Shown: positions 32,919 through 40,411 of the stretch, piece after piece
Layout: every line of letters begins with the position of its first letter
Numbering within the stretch: the stretch's first letter is position 1
Assembly: GCA_028868825.1 (NCBI GenBank)
Contig: JAGWTU010000041.1
Span: forward strand, 1 to 46,517
Source of the DNA: Burkholderiales bacterium
GTDB lineage: Bacteria > Pseudomonadota > Gammaproteobacteria > Burkholderiales > Burkholderiaceae_C
Direction of reading: 5' to 3'
DNA length: 46,517 nucleotides
The notes under the pieces: model-generated
Told to the model about the DNA's origin: nothing
Seen by the model: the letters and a program-made list of their open reading frames with translations, nothing else
Databases searched by the model: none
Made by a program: the position numbers and the translations under genes

Positions 32919-33506
32919 TCAGTTCTGTTCTATACCTGGGACGGACGCATGACGGACATCGGGTGAAACGCGACGCAGGGCTTGGCGCAGTTCGCGTGCG
33001 AAGGCGGGGCGCAGTTCGGGACTCAGGAAACGGCCGACGCGCACGGCGTGGCCGCGGCCGCTGAGCTCGACCAGCGAGCCCTGACCGGCGGCCGGCTCGA
33101 CGCGGGTCCAGCCGGCGCCGAAGTCGGTGCGCGCGACGCGCTGGCCGCTGCGCTGCTCGACCTGGAGCCAGGAGCCGACGAGGGTCAGCGTCTCGCGGTC
33201 GGTCGCATGCAGGCCATAGATGCGCAGCGCCAGCCCGAGCGCCACCAGTTCGATCCCGGCGAAGGGCAGCACCAGAGGGGCACCCTGGAAGTAGAAGAAC
33301 GCCGCCACGAGCAGCGAGGCGCCGCACAAGCCGGCGTAGACGGTGACGAGCTGGCGCGGCGTGATCGAGCAATTGCGCGCCAGCAGCCACTGCAGCGCGC
33401 GCGGCGCGCCGGGCTGCGTCGAGAGGGTGACCTCGCGCCCGAAGACCCAGCTCGCGCCGGGCGGGGCGTGGCGTGTCCAGCTCTGAGAGGCAAAAGCGGC
33501 GGTCAT
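32919..33506 (-). CDS. DUF2244 domain membrane protein
   Basis: I chose ATG 33506 (MTAAFASQSWTRHAPPGASW; 195 residues) over an upstream GTG at 33557. Two membrane helices at about residues 55-95 follow NCSITPRQLVTVYAGLC, typical of DUF2244. A cytoplasmic C-terminal domain of mixed strands follows. The stop is 1 base before the ctaC start, so the proteins are likely co-translated. Function is unknown, but the gene is regularly found next to ctaC. Confidence 0.78.
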   Translation of the reverse strand: MTAAFASQSWTRHAPPGASWVFGREVTLSTQPGAPRALQWLLARNCSITPRQLVTVYAGLCGASLLVAAFFYFQGAPLVLPFAGIELVALGLALRIYGLHATDRETLTLVGSWLQVEQRSGQRVARTDFGAGWTRVEPAAGQGSLVELSGRGHAVRVGRFLSPELRPAFARELRQALRRVSPDVRHASVPGIEQN

Positions 33507-33625
33507 GCGCGTATCGGCAGGTTCGAAGGGACGACGGAGGGCTGGCTGGACATGCACAGCGACGGACCCGTACCCGCCTCGGCAGCCGCAGAGCGCGCCG
33601 ATTCTAGCTCAGCGATAGGCGCCGT

Positions 33626-33639
33626 TTGATCTAGCTCAA
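33626..33639. promoter_or_regulatory. FNR/Anr-type box upstream of the oxidase operon
   Basis: TTGAT-CTAG-CTCAA matches nine of the ten defined bases of the FNR consensus TTGAT-N4-ATCAA, and the flanks extend it to GTTTGA..TCAAAC. It overlaps the stop codon of the methyltransferase gene, about 120 bases before the DUF2244 ATG. On the minus strand a TAGAAT -10-like hexamer lies 19 bases beyond the box, slightly closer than the usual 22. It suggests oxygen-dependent control of the aa3 oxidase operon. Confidence 0.55.
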
Positions 33640-34538
33640 ACCCCATGACGACCGTGCCGGATCAGCGTGCGCATCTCGTCCAGCGGTACCGTCGTTTCCG
33701 TCGCCATGCGCGCGCGTGGCGGCGGCTTCATCGCATGGCCGTAGACGAGTTCGAAGTCGAGCGCGATGCGCCCGGCGGCGTCGGCGCGCGCGCCCAGCAG
33801 GGCCAGCAGGCGTTCGCGCCAGCGTCGCGTGCGCAGGCCCGGCGATCGATCGAGCGCGGCGTTGCCGCCCATTCCGCGCAGTTCGGCCAGCAGCGCCTCG
33901 GCGTTCGGCCAGGTCAGCGTCAGGCGCTCCTGGTCCATCACCGGGTCGGCGAAGCCGGCATGGACGAGCATGTCGCCGAGGTCGTGCATGTCGACGAAGG
34001 GCGCCGCCGGCGTCGGCCAGCCCTGGGCCGCGTAAAGCTCGCGCAGCGCCCCCAGCGTGCCCGGACCCAGCGTCGAGAACATCAGGAAGCCGTCGACTTC
34101 GAGCGCGGCAAGCCAGCGCGACATCACCGCCTCGGGGTCGGGCGCGCCGTGCAGGCCCATGTTCGACCACAACAGGCGCGCGCTCGCGGCCCCGACCTCG
34201 GACTCGGTCACCACGGCTGCCGCCGGTCCCCGGCGCGACCACCAGGGCCGCGCCAGCGAACGCCGCGTCGCCTCGCGCCGTTCGACATCGGGCTCGACCG
34301 CGGTCACGCGCGCACGTGGGTAGGCCTGGCGCAGCACCTCGCGACTGCCGCCGAGGAAGCTGCCCCAGTCGATCACCGTTGCCGGCTCGATCCTGATCAT
34401 CGGCAGGCGCTCGGCCATGCGGCGCGCGACCTCGCCGTGCAGCCAGGGCGACTGGCTCGCGCGATTCAGGCGCTGCTGCTGGCGTTCGAGTGCCACCGCG
34501 TCGAGCGGCCGGCGGGTGCTGCGCTCGGGGTGGGACAT
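33636..34538 (-). CDS. BioC-like SAM-dependent methyltransferase
   Basis: The 300-residue protein begins MSHPERSTRRPLDAVALERQ. The SAM site PATVIDWGSFLGGSREVL is a divergent motif I (usually VLDLGCGTG). LLWSNMGLHGAPDPEAVMSR and FLMFSTLGPGTLGALRELYA match the BioC pattern of a W(S/A)N...LQ/H segment followed by FSTLGPGT. BioC methylates malonyl-ACP to start biotin synthesis. The weak motif I (DWGSFLGG) makes activity uncertain. The start lies 19 bases from the divergent comF start. Confidence 0.75.
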   Translation of the reverse strand: MSHPERSTRRPLDAVALERQQQRLNRASQSPWLHGEVARRMAERLPMIRIEPATVIDWGSFLGGSREVLRQAYPRARVTAVEPDVERREATRRSLARPWWSRRGPAAAVVTESEVGAASARLLWSNMGLHGAPDPEAVMSRWLAALEVDGFLMFSTLGPGTLGALRELYAAQGWPTPAAPFVDMHDLGDMLVHAGFADPVMDQERLTLTWPNAEALLAELRGMGGNAALDRSPGLRTRRWRERLLALLGARADAAGRIALDFELVYGHAMKPPPRARMATETTVPLDEMRTLIRHGRHGV

Positions 34539-34544
34539 CGGCCC

Positions 34545-34552
34545 AGTATATT
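34545..34552. promoter_or_regulatory. Overlapping back-to-back -10 elements between the methyltransferase gene and comF
   Basis: The plus strand shows TATATT at 34547-34552 and the minus strand TATACT over 34545-34550, each five of six bases of TATAAT. They lie 5 and 6 bases before the respective ATG codons, so both transcripts would begin at or next to the start codon. No convincing -35 is seen for either. The assignment is by eye. Confidence 0.4.
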
Positions 34553-34557
34553 GAGCC

Positions 34558-35289
34558 ATGCTGTCCACCACCGCCCGCCTGCTCGCCGGTCTCGGCGACC
34601 TCGCCGCCCTCTCCACGCGAGGTCCCGGGCTGTGCGAGGTCTGCCGCGGCTGGGGTGCGGGTGCGCTGTGCGCCGCGTGCATCGCGCGCTACGCAGCGCC
34701 GCAACCGCGTTGCGGGCGTTGCGGCCTGCGCCTGGTGCAGCCGGCGCCCGCCTGCGGCGAGTGCCTGCGCGCAGCGCCGCCCTGGCGCCACACCGTCTGC
34801 GTCGCCGACTACGGCTACCCCTGGGACCGCCTGATCGCCGCCTTCAAGTTCGAGGGTCGGGTCGAGCTCGCGGCGGCGCTGGCCGCCCGTCTCGTCGAGG
34901 CGGGGCGGGCCGCCGCGGCGCCGCTGCCGCAGGCCCTCGTCGCCGTGCCGCTGGCCCCGGCGCGGCTGGCCGAGCGCGGCTACGACCAGGCCTGGGAACT
35001 CGCGCGCCGCGCGGCGCGCGGGCTCGGGCTCGCGGCGCCGGTGGCGGCGCTGCAGCGACCGCTCGACGGCTCGCATCAGGCCGATCTCGGGCGCGCCGAG
35101 CGACTGCGCAATCTGCGCCGCGCCTTTCTCGTCGACCCGGCGCAGCGCAGTGCGATCCGCGGCCGCAGCGTCGGCCTCGTCGACGACGTGCTGACGACCG
35201 GCGCGACCGCACGCGAGGCGACCGAGGCGCTGCTGCGCGCCGGCGCCGCGGCCGTCGACATCTGGGTCGTCGCGCGCACGCCGGCATGA
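34558..35289 (+). CDS. comF: ComF family phosphoribosyltransferase-like protein
   Basis: The 243-residue protein has an N-terminal zinc-ribbon region with CEVCRGWGAGALCAACI, CGRCGLRL and CGECL. A PRTase domain follows with VGLVDDVLTTGATAREA as its PRPP-binding loop. ComF proteins support DNA uptake in competent bacteria, although in many Proteobacteria the role is unproven. Its last codon overlaps the trmL start (ATGA), so the two are translationally coupled. Confidence 0.9.
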   Translation: MLSTTARLLAGLGDLAALSTRGPGLCEVCRGWGAGALCAACIARYAAPQPRCGRCGLRLVQPAPACGECLRAAPPWRHTVCVADYGYPWDRLIAAFKFEGRVELAAALAARLVEAGRAAAAPLPQALVAVPLAPARLAERGYDQAWELARRAARGLGLAAPVAALQRPLDGSHQADLGRAERLRNLRRAFLVDPAQRSAIRGRSVGLVDDVLTTGATAREATEALLRAGAAAVDIWVVARTPA

Positions 35290-35768
35290 GCGACGCCATG
35301 TTCCACATCGTCCTCGTCGCCCCCGAGATCCCGCCCAACACCGGCAACGTGATCCGGCTCGCGGCCAACACCGGCTGCACGCTGCACCTGGTCGAGCCGC
35401 TGGGCTTCTCGATGGACGACAAGCAGCTGCGCCGCGCCGGGCTCGATTACCACGAGTACGCGGCCGTGCACCGCCATGCCTCGTGGCCGGCGCTGCTCGA
35501 TCGCGAGCGGCCCGAGGCGCAGCGCTGCTACGCCTTCACGACGCGCGGCGCGCGGCCGCTGGCCGAGGTGCGCTGGCAGCCCGGCGACTGGCTCGTCTTC
35601 GGCAGCGAGACCGCCGGCCTGCCGGCCGTCGTGCGCGACGGCTTCGACGCGGCGCAGCGCGTGCGCCTGCCGATGCGTGCCGGCCAGCGCAGCCTCAACC
35701 TGAGCAACGCCGTCGCGGTGGCGGTGTTCGAGGCCTGGCGCCAGAACGGCTACGTCGGCGGCTCCTAG
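35286..35768 (+). CDS. trmL: tRNA (cytidine(34)-2'-O)-methyltransferase TrmL
   Basis: The 160-residue SPOUT-class protein begins MSDAMFHIVLVAPEIPPNTG. It has the family motifs NTGNVIRLAANTGCTLHLVE, FGSETAGLP and the trefoil knot end IRLPM-like VRLPMRAGQRSLNLSNAVAV. TrmL methylates the ribose of the wobble base in certain leucine tRNAs. It overlaps comF by 4 bases and converges with gpsA. An ATG at 35298 is an alternative start. Confidence 0.93.
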   Translation: MSDAMFHIVLVAPEIPPNTGNVIRLAANTGCTLHLVEPLGFSMDDKQLRRAGLDYHEYAAVHRHASWPALLDRERPEAQRCYAFTTRGARPLAEVRWQPGDWLVFGSETAGLPAVVRDGFDAAQRVRLPMRAGQRSLNLSNAVAVAVFEAWRQNGYVGGS

Positions 35769-35776
35769 GCGATAGA

Positions 35777-36766
35777 TCAGATCGCTTCGGCGCGCGCGTC
35801 GCGCGCCATCAGCCGCGCGACGGCCTCGGCGGGCGCGATCCGGCCCTCGATGACCGAGACCACGGCCTCGGTGATCGGCATCTCGACGCCGAGCGAGCGC
35901 GCCCGCGCCAGCACCGTCGGCGCGCTGAGCACGCCCTCGGCGACATGGCCGAGGGTCTTCAGCACCTGCTCGAGCGTCTGGCCCGCGGCCAGCAGCAGGC
36001 CGACCCGGCGGTTGCGCGAGAGGTCGCCGGTGGCGGTGAGGACGAGGTCGCCCAGCCCCGACAGGCCCATGAAGGTCTCGGTGCGCGCGCCCAGCGCGAC
36101 GCCCAGCCGCGTCATTTCGGCCAGGCCGCGCGTGATCAGCGCGGCGCGGGCGTTGAGGCCGGCCTGCGGCAGCCCGTCGAGGATGCCCGTGGCGATCGCG
36201 AGCACGTTCTTGACCGCGCCGCCGACCTCGACCCCGGTGATGTCGCTGCTCGTGTAGACGCGCAGCGCCGGGCCGTGGAACGCCTGCACCGCGAGCGCGG
36301 CGCAGTCCGCATCCTCGCTTGCGGCGACGAGCGCCGTCGGCTGCCCGCGCGCGACTTCGAGCGCGAAGCTCGGGCCCGACAGCACGCCCACGGCGCGCCC
36401 CGGACGCACGGCGCGCGCCACCTCGTGGCCGAGCGCACCGCTGCCGGCCTCGAAGCCCTTGCACAGCCACAGCAGCGGCCGCGCGTCGGCCACCGCGGCG
36501 AGCTGCCCGCGCAGCGCCGACATCGGCGTCGCGATCAGCGTCAGCCCGCCCTGTCCATGCGCCAGCGCGGCACCGTGGTCGGCGCCGATGGCGAGCGCCT
36601 CGGGCAGGTCGACGCCGTCGAGATAGCGCCGGTTGCAGCGCTGCTCGCGCAGCGCGCGCGCCTGTTCGGGGTCGCGCGCCCACAGCAGCGTCTCGTGGCC
36701 GCCGCGGGCCGCGGCGCAGGCCAGCGCGGTGCCCCAGGCGCCGGCGCCGAGTACCGCGATCTTCAT
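35777..36766 (-). CDS. gpsA: Glycerol-3-phosphate dehydrogenase [NAD(P)+]
   Basis: The 329-residue protein starts MKIAVLGAGAWGTALACAAA, the NAD-binding site. Family motifs LSGPSFALEVARGQPTALV, GGAVKNVLAIATGILDGL with the catalytic lysine, and GLSGLGDLVLTATGDLSRNR are complete. It makes sn-glycerol 3-phosphate for phospholipid synthesis. It follows secB by 25 bases on the same strand, as in many relatives. The frame stays open upstream into the secB end, so the start is set by homology. Confidence 0.96.
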   Translation of the reverse strand: MKIAVLGAGAWGTALACAAARGGHETLLWARDPEQARALREQRCNRRYLDGVDLPEALAIGADHGAALAHGQGGLTLIATPMSALRGQLAAVADARPLLWLCKGFEAGSGALGHEVARAVRPGRAVGVLSGPSFALEVARGQPTALVAASEDADCAALAVQAFHGPALRVYTSSDITGVEVGGAVKNVLAIATGILDGLPQAGLNARAALITRGLAEMTRLGVALGARTETFMGLSGLGDLVLTATGDLSRNRRVGLLLAAGQTLEQVLKTLGHVAEGVLSAPTVLARARSLGVEMPITEAVVSVIEGRIAPAEAVARLMARDARAEAI

Positions 36767-36791
36767 CGGCGCGACCCGGCCGGCGCCGCGT

Positions 36792-37262
36792 TCAGTTCGC
36801 GCCGGTGATGATGTGCGAGCCGCCGTTGTTCTGCGCCGCCGCCTGCGCCTGCTGGGCCTCGAACATGGCCTGGAAGTTGACTTCGGTGAGCAGGATGGGC
36901 GGGAAGCCGGCACGCGTGCAGACATCGCTGACGATGGCGCGCAGGTAGGGGTAGATCATCTGCGGGCAGACGATGCTGACGATGCCCTGCATCTGTTCTT
37001 CGGGAACGTTGCGGATCTCGAAGATGCCGGCCTGCTTGGCCTCGACGAGGAACAGCACCTTGTCCTTGACCTTGGTCGTGACGGTCGCGGTGACGGTGAC
37101 CTCGAAGACGCCCGGATTGATCGTCTCCGCACCCATCGCGAGGTTGATGTCGACCTGGGGCTGCGATTGTTCGAGCAGGATCTGCGGCGAGTTGGGCTGC
37201 TCGAGCGACAGATCCTTGAGGTACATGCGCTGGATCTGGAAAACGGGGGTCTCGTCGGCCAT
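36792..37262 (-). CDS. secB: Protein-export chaperone SecB
   Basis: The 156-residue acidic protein begins MADETPVFQIQRMYLKDLSL, the classical SecB start, followed by VDINLAMGAE-type strands and the C-terminal region CPQMIYPYLRAIVSDVCTRA. SecB holds preproteins unfolded and hands them to SecA. It lies between grxC and gpsA, a common arrangement. A stem-loop lies 22 bases before its ATG. Confidence 0.97.
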   Translation of the reverse strand: MADETPVFQIQRMYLKDLSLEQPNSPQILLEQSQPQVDINLAMGAETINPGVFEVTVTATVTTKVKDKVLFLVEAKQAGIFEIRNVPEEQMQGIVSIVCPQMIYPYLRAIVSDVCTRAGFPPILLTEVNFQAMFEAQQAQAAAQNNGGSHIITGAN

Positions 37263-37283
37263 GGTGGTTCCAAATGAGTCAAA

Positions 37284-37308
37284 GCCCCTGCGCCGGATGG
37301 CGCGGGGC
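37284..37308 (-). terminator. Stem-loop between grxC and secB
   Basis: GCCCC(T)GCGCC-GGAT-GGCGCGGGGC pairs over ten bases with one bulged T. On the minus strand it is followed by TTTGACTCATTT, a short T-rich stretch. It could terminate grxC, or it could be a leader hairpin for secB, because a CATAAT sequence lies upstream of it. Position alone does not decide. Confidence 0.45.
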
Positions 37309-37349
37309 CGCAACCCGCAATTATGGCCGACGCCGTGCGCGGCGCCGCT

Positions 37350-37610
37350 TCAACTCGGCTGCAGCAGCGGCATCAGCGCGCCGCGGCGGTCGAGTGCGAC
37401 GAGGTCGTCGCAACCGCCGACATGGGTCGCACCGATGAAGATCTGCGGCACCGTGCGGCGCCCGGTCAGCTCCATCATCTGCAGCCGCTGCTGCGGGTCG
37501 AGGTCGACCCGCACTTCCTCGATCTCGGTGACGCCGCGCTGCTTGAGCAACGCCTTGGCCTGCTGGCAGTAGGGGCAGACCAGGGTGGTGTACATCTTGA
37601 CCGGCGTCAT
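37350..37610 (-). CDS. grxC: Glutaredoxin 3
   Basis: The 86-residue protein starts MTPVKMYTTLVCPYCQQAKA, with the active site C12-P-Y-C15. RRTVPQIFIGATHVGGCDDL carries the cis-proline and glutathione-binding loop. It reduces disulfides with glutathione. It lies upstream of secB and downstream of the rhodanese gene on the same strand. Confidence 0.95.
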   Translation of the reverse strand: MTPVKMYTTLVCPYCQQAKALLKQRGVTEIEEVRVDLDPQQRLQMMELTGRRTVPQIFIGATHVGGCDDLVALDRRGALMPLLQPS

Positions 37611-37708
37611 TCGATCGACCTCGAGCGCTGAATACGGACCGCCATTGTCCGGCAGCGCGGCGCGGCTTGCAGCGCGGCCGCCCTGCCCCGCCGATTCTTC
37701 CCCGCCTG

Positions 37709-38119
37709 CTACTTCTCCATCGGCAGGTTGGCGTCGCGCCAGGCGGCGTTGCCACCGGCCACCGCGACCGCCTGCTCGTAGCCAGCCTTGCGCAGCTGCG
37801 CCGCGGCCCGGTTGGCGCGCGCGCCGCTGGCGCACAGCAGCACCAGCGGCAGCGCCTTGTTCGTCGGCAGGCCCTTGGTGCCCGCCAACTGCGACAGCGG
37901 CAGGTTGCGCGCGCCGGCGGCATGGCCGGCGGCGTATTCGGCGGCCTCGCAGACGTCGATCAGCACGCCCTTCTCGCGGTTGATCAGTCGCACCGCCTCG
38001 CTCGTGCTGACGAAACCGCCGCCGGTGCCGCCCTTGATCAGCGGCCACACCAGCAGGGCGCCCGAGACGAGTGCCGTCAGGACCAGGACCCAGTTGTAGT
38101 TCTCGAGGAGGAAGGACAT
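37709..38119 (-). CDS. Membrane-anchored rhodanese-like protein
   Basis: The 136-residue protein begins MSFLLENYNWVLVLTALVSG with one N-terminal helix. A single rhodanese domain follows, with the catalytic cysteine in PLVLLCASGARANRAA and the family segment EKGVLIDVCEAAEYAAGHAA. Such YibN-like proteins are fixed neighbours of grxC and secB. It may transfer sulfur or act in the Sec/insertase region. The active-site loop CASGAR is intact. An upstream TTG start is open but unlikely. Confidence 0.88.
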   Translation of the reverse strand: MSFLLENYNWVLVLTALVSGALLVWPLIKGGTGGGFVSTSEAVRLINREKGVLIDVCEAAEYAAGHAAGARNLPLSQLAGTKGLPTNKALPLVLLCASGARANRAAAQLRKAGYEQAVAVAGGNAAWRDANLPMEK

Positions 38120-38154
38120 GAGATCCCGCGGCGCGCCGGCGCACAAAACCGCGA

Positions 38155-38164
38155 ATTATAGAAT
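38155..38164. promoter_or_regulatory. Divergent -10 elements between the rhodanese gene and gpmA
   Basis: The minus strand has a perfect TATAAT (38155-38160) for the rhodanese gene, with a leader of about 29 bases. The plus strand has TAGAAT (38159-38164) only 8 bases before the gpmA ATG, so that transcript may be almost leaderless. No convincing -35 was found on either strand. Confidence 0.45.
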
Positions 38165-38172
38165 CCGACCCC

Positions 38173-38916
38173 ATGCACAAGCTCGTCCTCATCCGTCACG
38201 GCGAATCGTCGTGGAATCTCGAGAACCGTTTCACCGGCTGGACCGACGTGCCGCTGACGGCCACCGGCGTCGAACAGGCGCGCCAGGCCGGCCGGCTGCT
38301 CAAGGAAGCGGGTTACGACTTCGACGTCGCCTACACCTCGGTGCTGCAGCGCGCCGTCTGGACGCTGTGGCACACGCTCGACACGCTCGAGCGCACCTGG
38401 CTGCCGGTGCTGCACGACTGGCGGCTGAATGAGCGCCATTACGGCGCGCTGCAGGGCCTGAACAAGGCCGACATGGCGCGTGAATACGGCGCCGAGCAGG
38501 TGCTGATCTGGCGCCGCAGCTACGACACGCGGCCGCCCGCGCTCGAGGCCGGCGACCCGCGCGGCCAGCGCGGCGACCTGCGCTACGCGCGGCTCGACCC
38601 CGAGCAGATCCCGCTCACCGAGTGCCTGAAGGACACCGTGGCGCGCGTGCTGCCGTGCTGGAACGAGCGCATCGCGCCGGCCATCAGCAGCGGCCAGCGC
38701 ATCGTCATCGCCGCCCACGGCAACAGCATCCGGGCGCTGGTGAAGTACCTGGACAACATCGCCGACGCCGACATCGTCGGCGTCAACATCCCCAACGGCA
38801 TCCCGCTGGTCTACGAACTCGACGCCTCGCTGCGGCCGATCCGCAGCTACTACCTCGGCGATGCCGAGGCGGCGGCCAAGGCGGCCGCGGCGGTCGCGGC
38901 CCAGGGCAAGGCCTGA
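38173..38916 (+). CDS. gpmA: 2,3-bisphosphoglycerate-dependent phosphoglycerate mutase
   Basis: The 247-residue protein has the phosphohistidine motif LIRHGESSWNLENRFTGWTD, with H9 as the nucleophile. It also has RHYGALQG-like RHYGALQGLNKADMAREYGA, and the second catalytic histidine in IVIAAHGNSIRALVKYLD. It interconverts 3- and 2-phosphoglycerate in glycolysis. The length is typical of the dPGM family. It converges with the cytochrome c gene, leaving 19 bases between them. Confidence 0.96.
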   Translation: MHKLVLIRHGESSWNLENRFTGWTDVPLTATGVEQARQAGRLLKEAGYDFDVAYTSVLQRAVWTLWHTLDTLERTWLPVLHDWRLNERHYGALQGLNKADMAREYGAEQVLIWRRSYDTRPPALEAGDPRGQRGDLRYARLDPEQIPLTECLKDTVARVLPCWNERIAPAISSGQRIVIAAHGNSIRALVKYLDNIADADIVGVNIPNGIPLVYELDASLRPIRSYYLGDAEAAAKAAAAVAAQGKA

Positions 38917-38935
38917 GTCAGCCGCGCGGCGCGCC

Positions 38936-39313
38936 CTATTTCGCGGGGCCGAGCGCGAGGATCCAGTCGACGAGCTTGCGCGCGTCGGCTTCCTTGATGG
39001 CGACCGCGTTGGGCGGCATCGCGAGGCCGCTGACCTTGCCCTTCCAATGGCTGGCATAGGGGTTCGAGCCGGCCATCACGGTGCGCGTGAGCTGGTCCGA
39101 AGCGCCCTTCGCGCCGTGGTACTTGGCCGAGACGTCGCGCCACGCGGGGCCGATCGGCGCCAGGCCGTCGGGGCCCTTGCCGCCCGTCTCGATCTGGTGG
39201 CAGGTCAGACAACCGCTGCCGCTGGCGAGCTTGAGCATCGCCGCATCGTCGGCATGCGCCGGCAGGGTGCCGACGGCAAGCAGGGTGGCGGCGATCAGGG
39301 GGACGGCTTTCAT
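38936..39313 (-). CDS. Periplasmic class I c-type cytochrome
   Basis: The 125-residue protein has a signal peptide cut near residue 21 (LLAVGTLPAHA). A c551/c552-like domain follows, with heme site C35-L-T-C38-H39 and probable axial M99 in SGLAMPPNAVAI. It should carry electrons in the periplasm. A ribosome site AAGGA precedes the ATG, and an FNR-type box lies about 60 bases upstream. It follows the PQQ-related genes on the same strand but has its own upstream region, so it may be a separate unit. Confidence 0.88.
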   Translation of the reverse strand: MKAVPLIAATLLAVGTLPAHADDAAMLKLASGSGCLTCHQIETGGKGPDGLAPIGPAWRDVSAKYHGAKGASDQLTRTVMAGSNPYASHWKGKVSGLAMPPNAVAIKEADARKLVDWILALGPAK

Positions 39314-39373
39314 GCGAGAGATCCTTCGAGGTTGCGATTGCCGCTCAGCCTATGCAGTGGGCGGCGGTCTAAT

Positions 39374-39387
39374 TTGACGGCGGTCAA
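39374..39387. promoter_or_regulatory. FNR/Dnr-type palindrome upstream of the cytochrome c gene
   Basis: TTGAC-GGCG-GTCAA is a perfect 5-4-5 inverted repeat of the CRP/FNR superfamily type. It differs from the FNR consensus TTGAT-N4-ATCAA only at the fifth base of each arm. It is centred about 67 bases upstream of the cytochrome c ATG. CATAGG lies 19 bases downstream on the minus strand as a weak -10. It suggests control by an FNR, Dnr or FixK-like regulator. Confidence 0.55.
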
Positions 39388-39453
39388 GGCACCGCCGCGG
39401 ATTGCCAGAATGAAGCAGGCGGCGTCGCGACGCCGCCCGGGGGCTGCTTCAAA

Positions 39454-40398
39454 TCAGCGCACGGTCACGCCCCAGGGCAGCTTGCCGACGGCGATGTCGG
39501 CGAGCTTGACGCGCTTGGCGGTGTCGATCACCGAGACCGCGCCCGAGCGCCCGCAGGCGACGTAGAGCTTCCTGCCGTCGGGCGTCAGCGCCATGTTCCA
39601 GGGCCGCTGACCGACCGGGATCGTCGCGACGAAGGTCATCGTCGCGGTGTCGAGCACCGAGACCGACGCATCGCCGCCGTTGGAGACATAGACCTCGCGT
39701 CCGTCGGGCGAGACCGTGATGCCGTTGCTGCGCGAGCCGGCCTTGAGCTGCTTGACGATCTTGAAGGTCGCGGTGTCGATGACGTAGACCTCGCTCGAGG
39801 TCTCGGCGCCGACGAAAGCCAGCTTGCTGTCGGGCGAGAAGCCGATGCCGCGCGGCCGCGCGCCGACCGGCACCTGGGCGACCTGCGCACGCTGGGCGAA
39901 ATCGATGATGTCGACGGCGCCGCCCTCCTCGGCGCTGACGAAGACGAACTTGCCGTCCGGGCTGAATTCGGCATGCTCCGGGTTCTTGCCCTTGACCTTG
40001 ACGGTGAACGCGACCGCGTTCGTGCGCGTATCGACGAAGACGATGTCGTTCGATTCCTCGATCGCCACGGCGACCCAGCGCCCGTCGGGCGAGATGCCCA
40101 CGCCCTCGGGCGATTCGCCCAGCGCGATGCTGCCGCTGGCCTGGCGCTTGGCGAGGTCGACGAGCACGAGCCGGTTGTTGGGCTGGTCGCTGACATAGGC
40201 GGTACTGCCGTCGACGCTGACGACGGTGCCGCGCGGCTTCTTGCCGGCGGCGATCTCGGCCACGACCTGGTCGGTGGCGGTGTCGATCACGCTCAGCGTG
40301 CCCGAGCCCTCGTTGGGTACGTAGGCGAACGGTGCCGCCCAGGCGGATAGCGCGGGCAGCGCGGCGGCCAGGCCGGCGAGCAGGAAGAAGCGCTTCAT
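39454..40398 (-). CDS. YVTN beta-propeller protein associated with PQQ-dependent oxidation
   Basis: The 314-residue exported protein has a signal peptide (LAAALPALSAWA) and about seven blades with the repeat YV(A/S)N..S.(V/L)SVIDTAT...VATIPVG, for example GSGTLSVIDTATDQVVAEIA and DASVSVLDTATMTFVATIPV. Length and repeats fit the PQQ-dependent catabolism-associated beta-propeller family. The function of the family is unknown; binding or stabilising a quinoprotein is only a guess. It starts 13 bases after the cytochrome b561 stop. Confidence 0.85.
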   Translation of the reverse strand: MKRFFLLAGLAAALPALSAWAAPFAYVPNEGSGTLSVIDTATDQVVAEIAAGKKPRGTVVSVDGSTAYVSDQPNNRLVLVDLAKRQASGSIALGESPEGVGISPDGRWVAVAIEESNDIVFVDTRTNAVAFTVKVKGKNPEHAEFSPDGKFVFVSAEEGGAVDIIDFAQRAQVAQVPVGARPRGIGFSPDSKLAFVGAETSSEVYVIDTATFKIVKQLKAGSRSNGITVSPDGREVYVSNGGDASVSVLDTATMTFVATIPVGQRPWNMALTPDGRKLYVACGRSGAVSVIDTAKRVKLADIAVGKLPWGVTVR

Positions 40399-40411
40399 CG
40401 GAAGTTTCCTT

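Noticed and set aside
33507..33557. An upstream GTG start for the DUF2244 gene.
   Set aside because: The added 17 residues do not resemble the family and no ribosome site precedes the GTG; the ATG at 33506 fits the family better.
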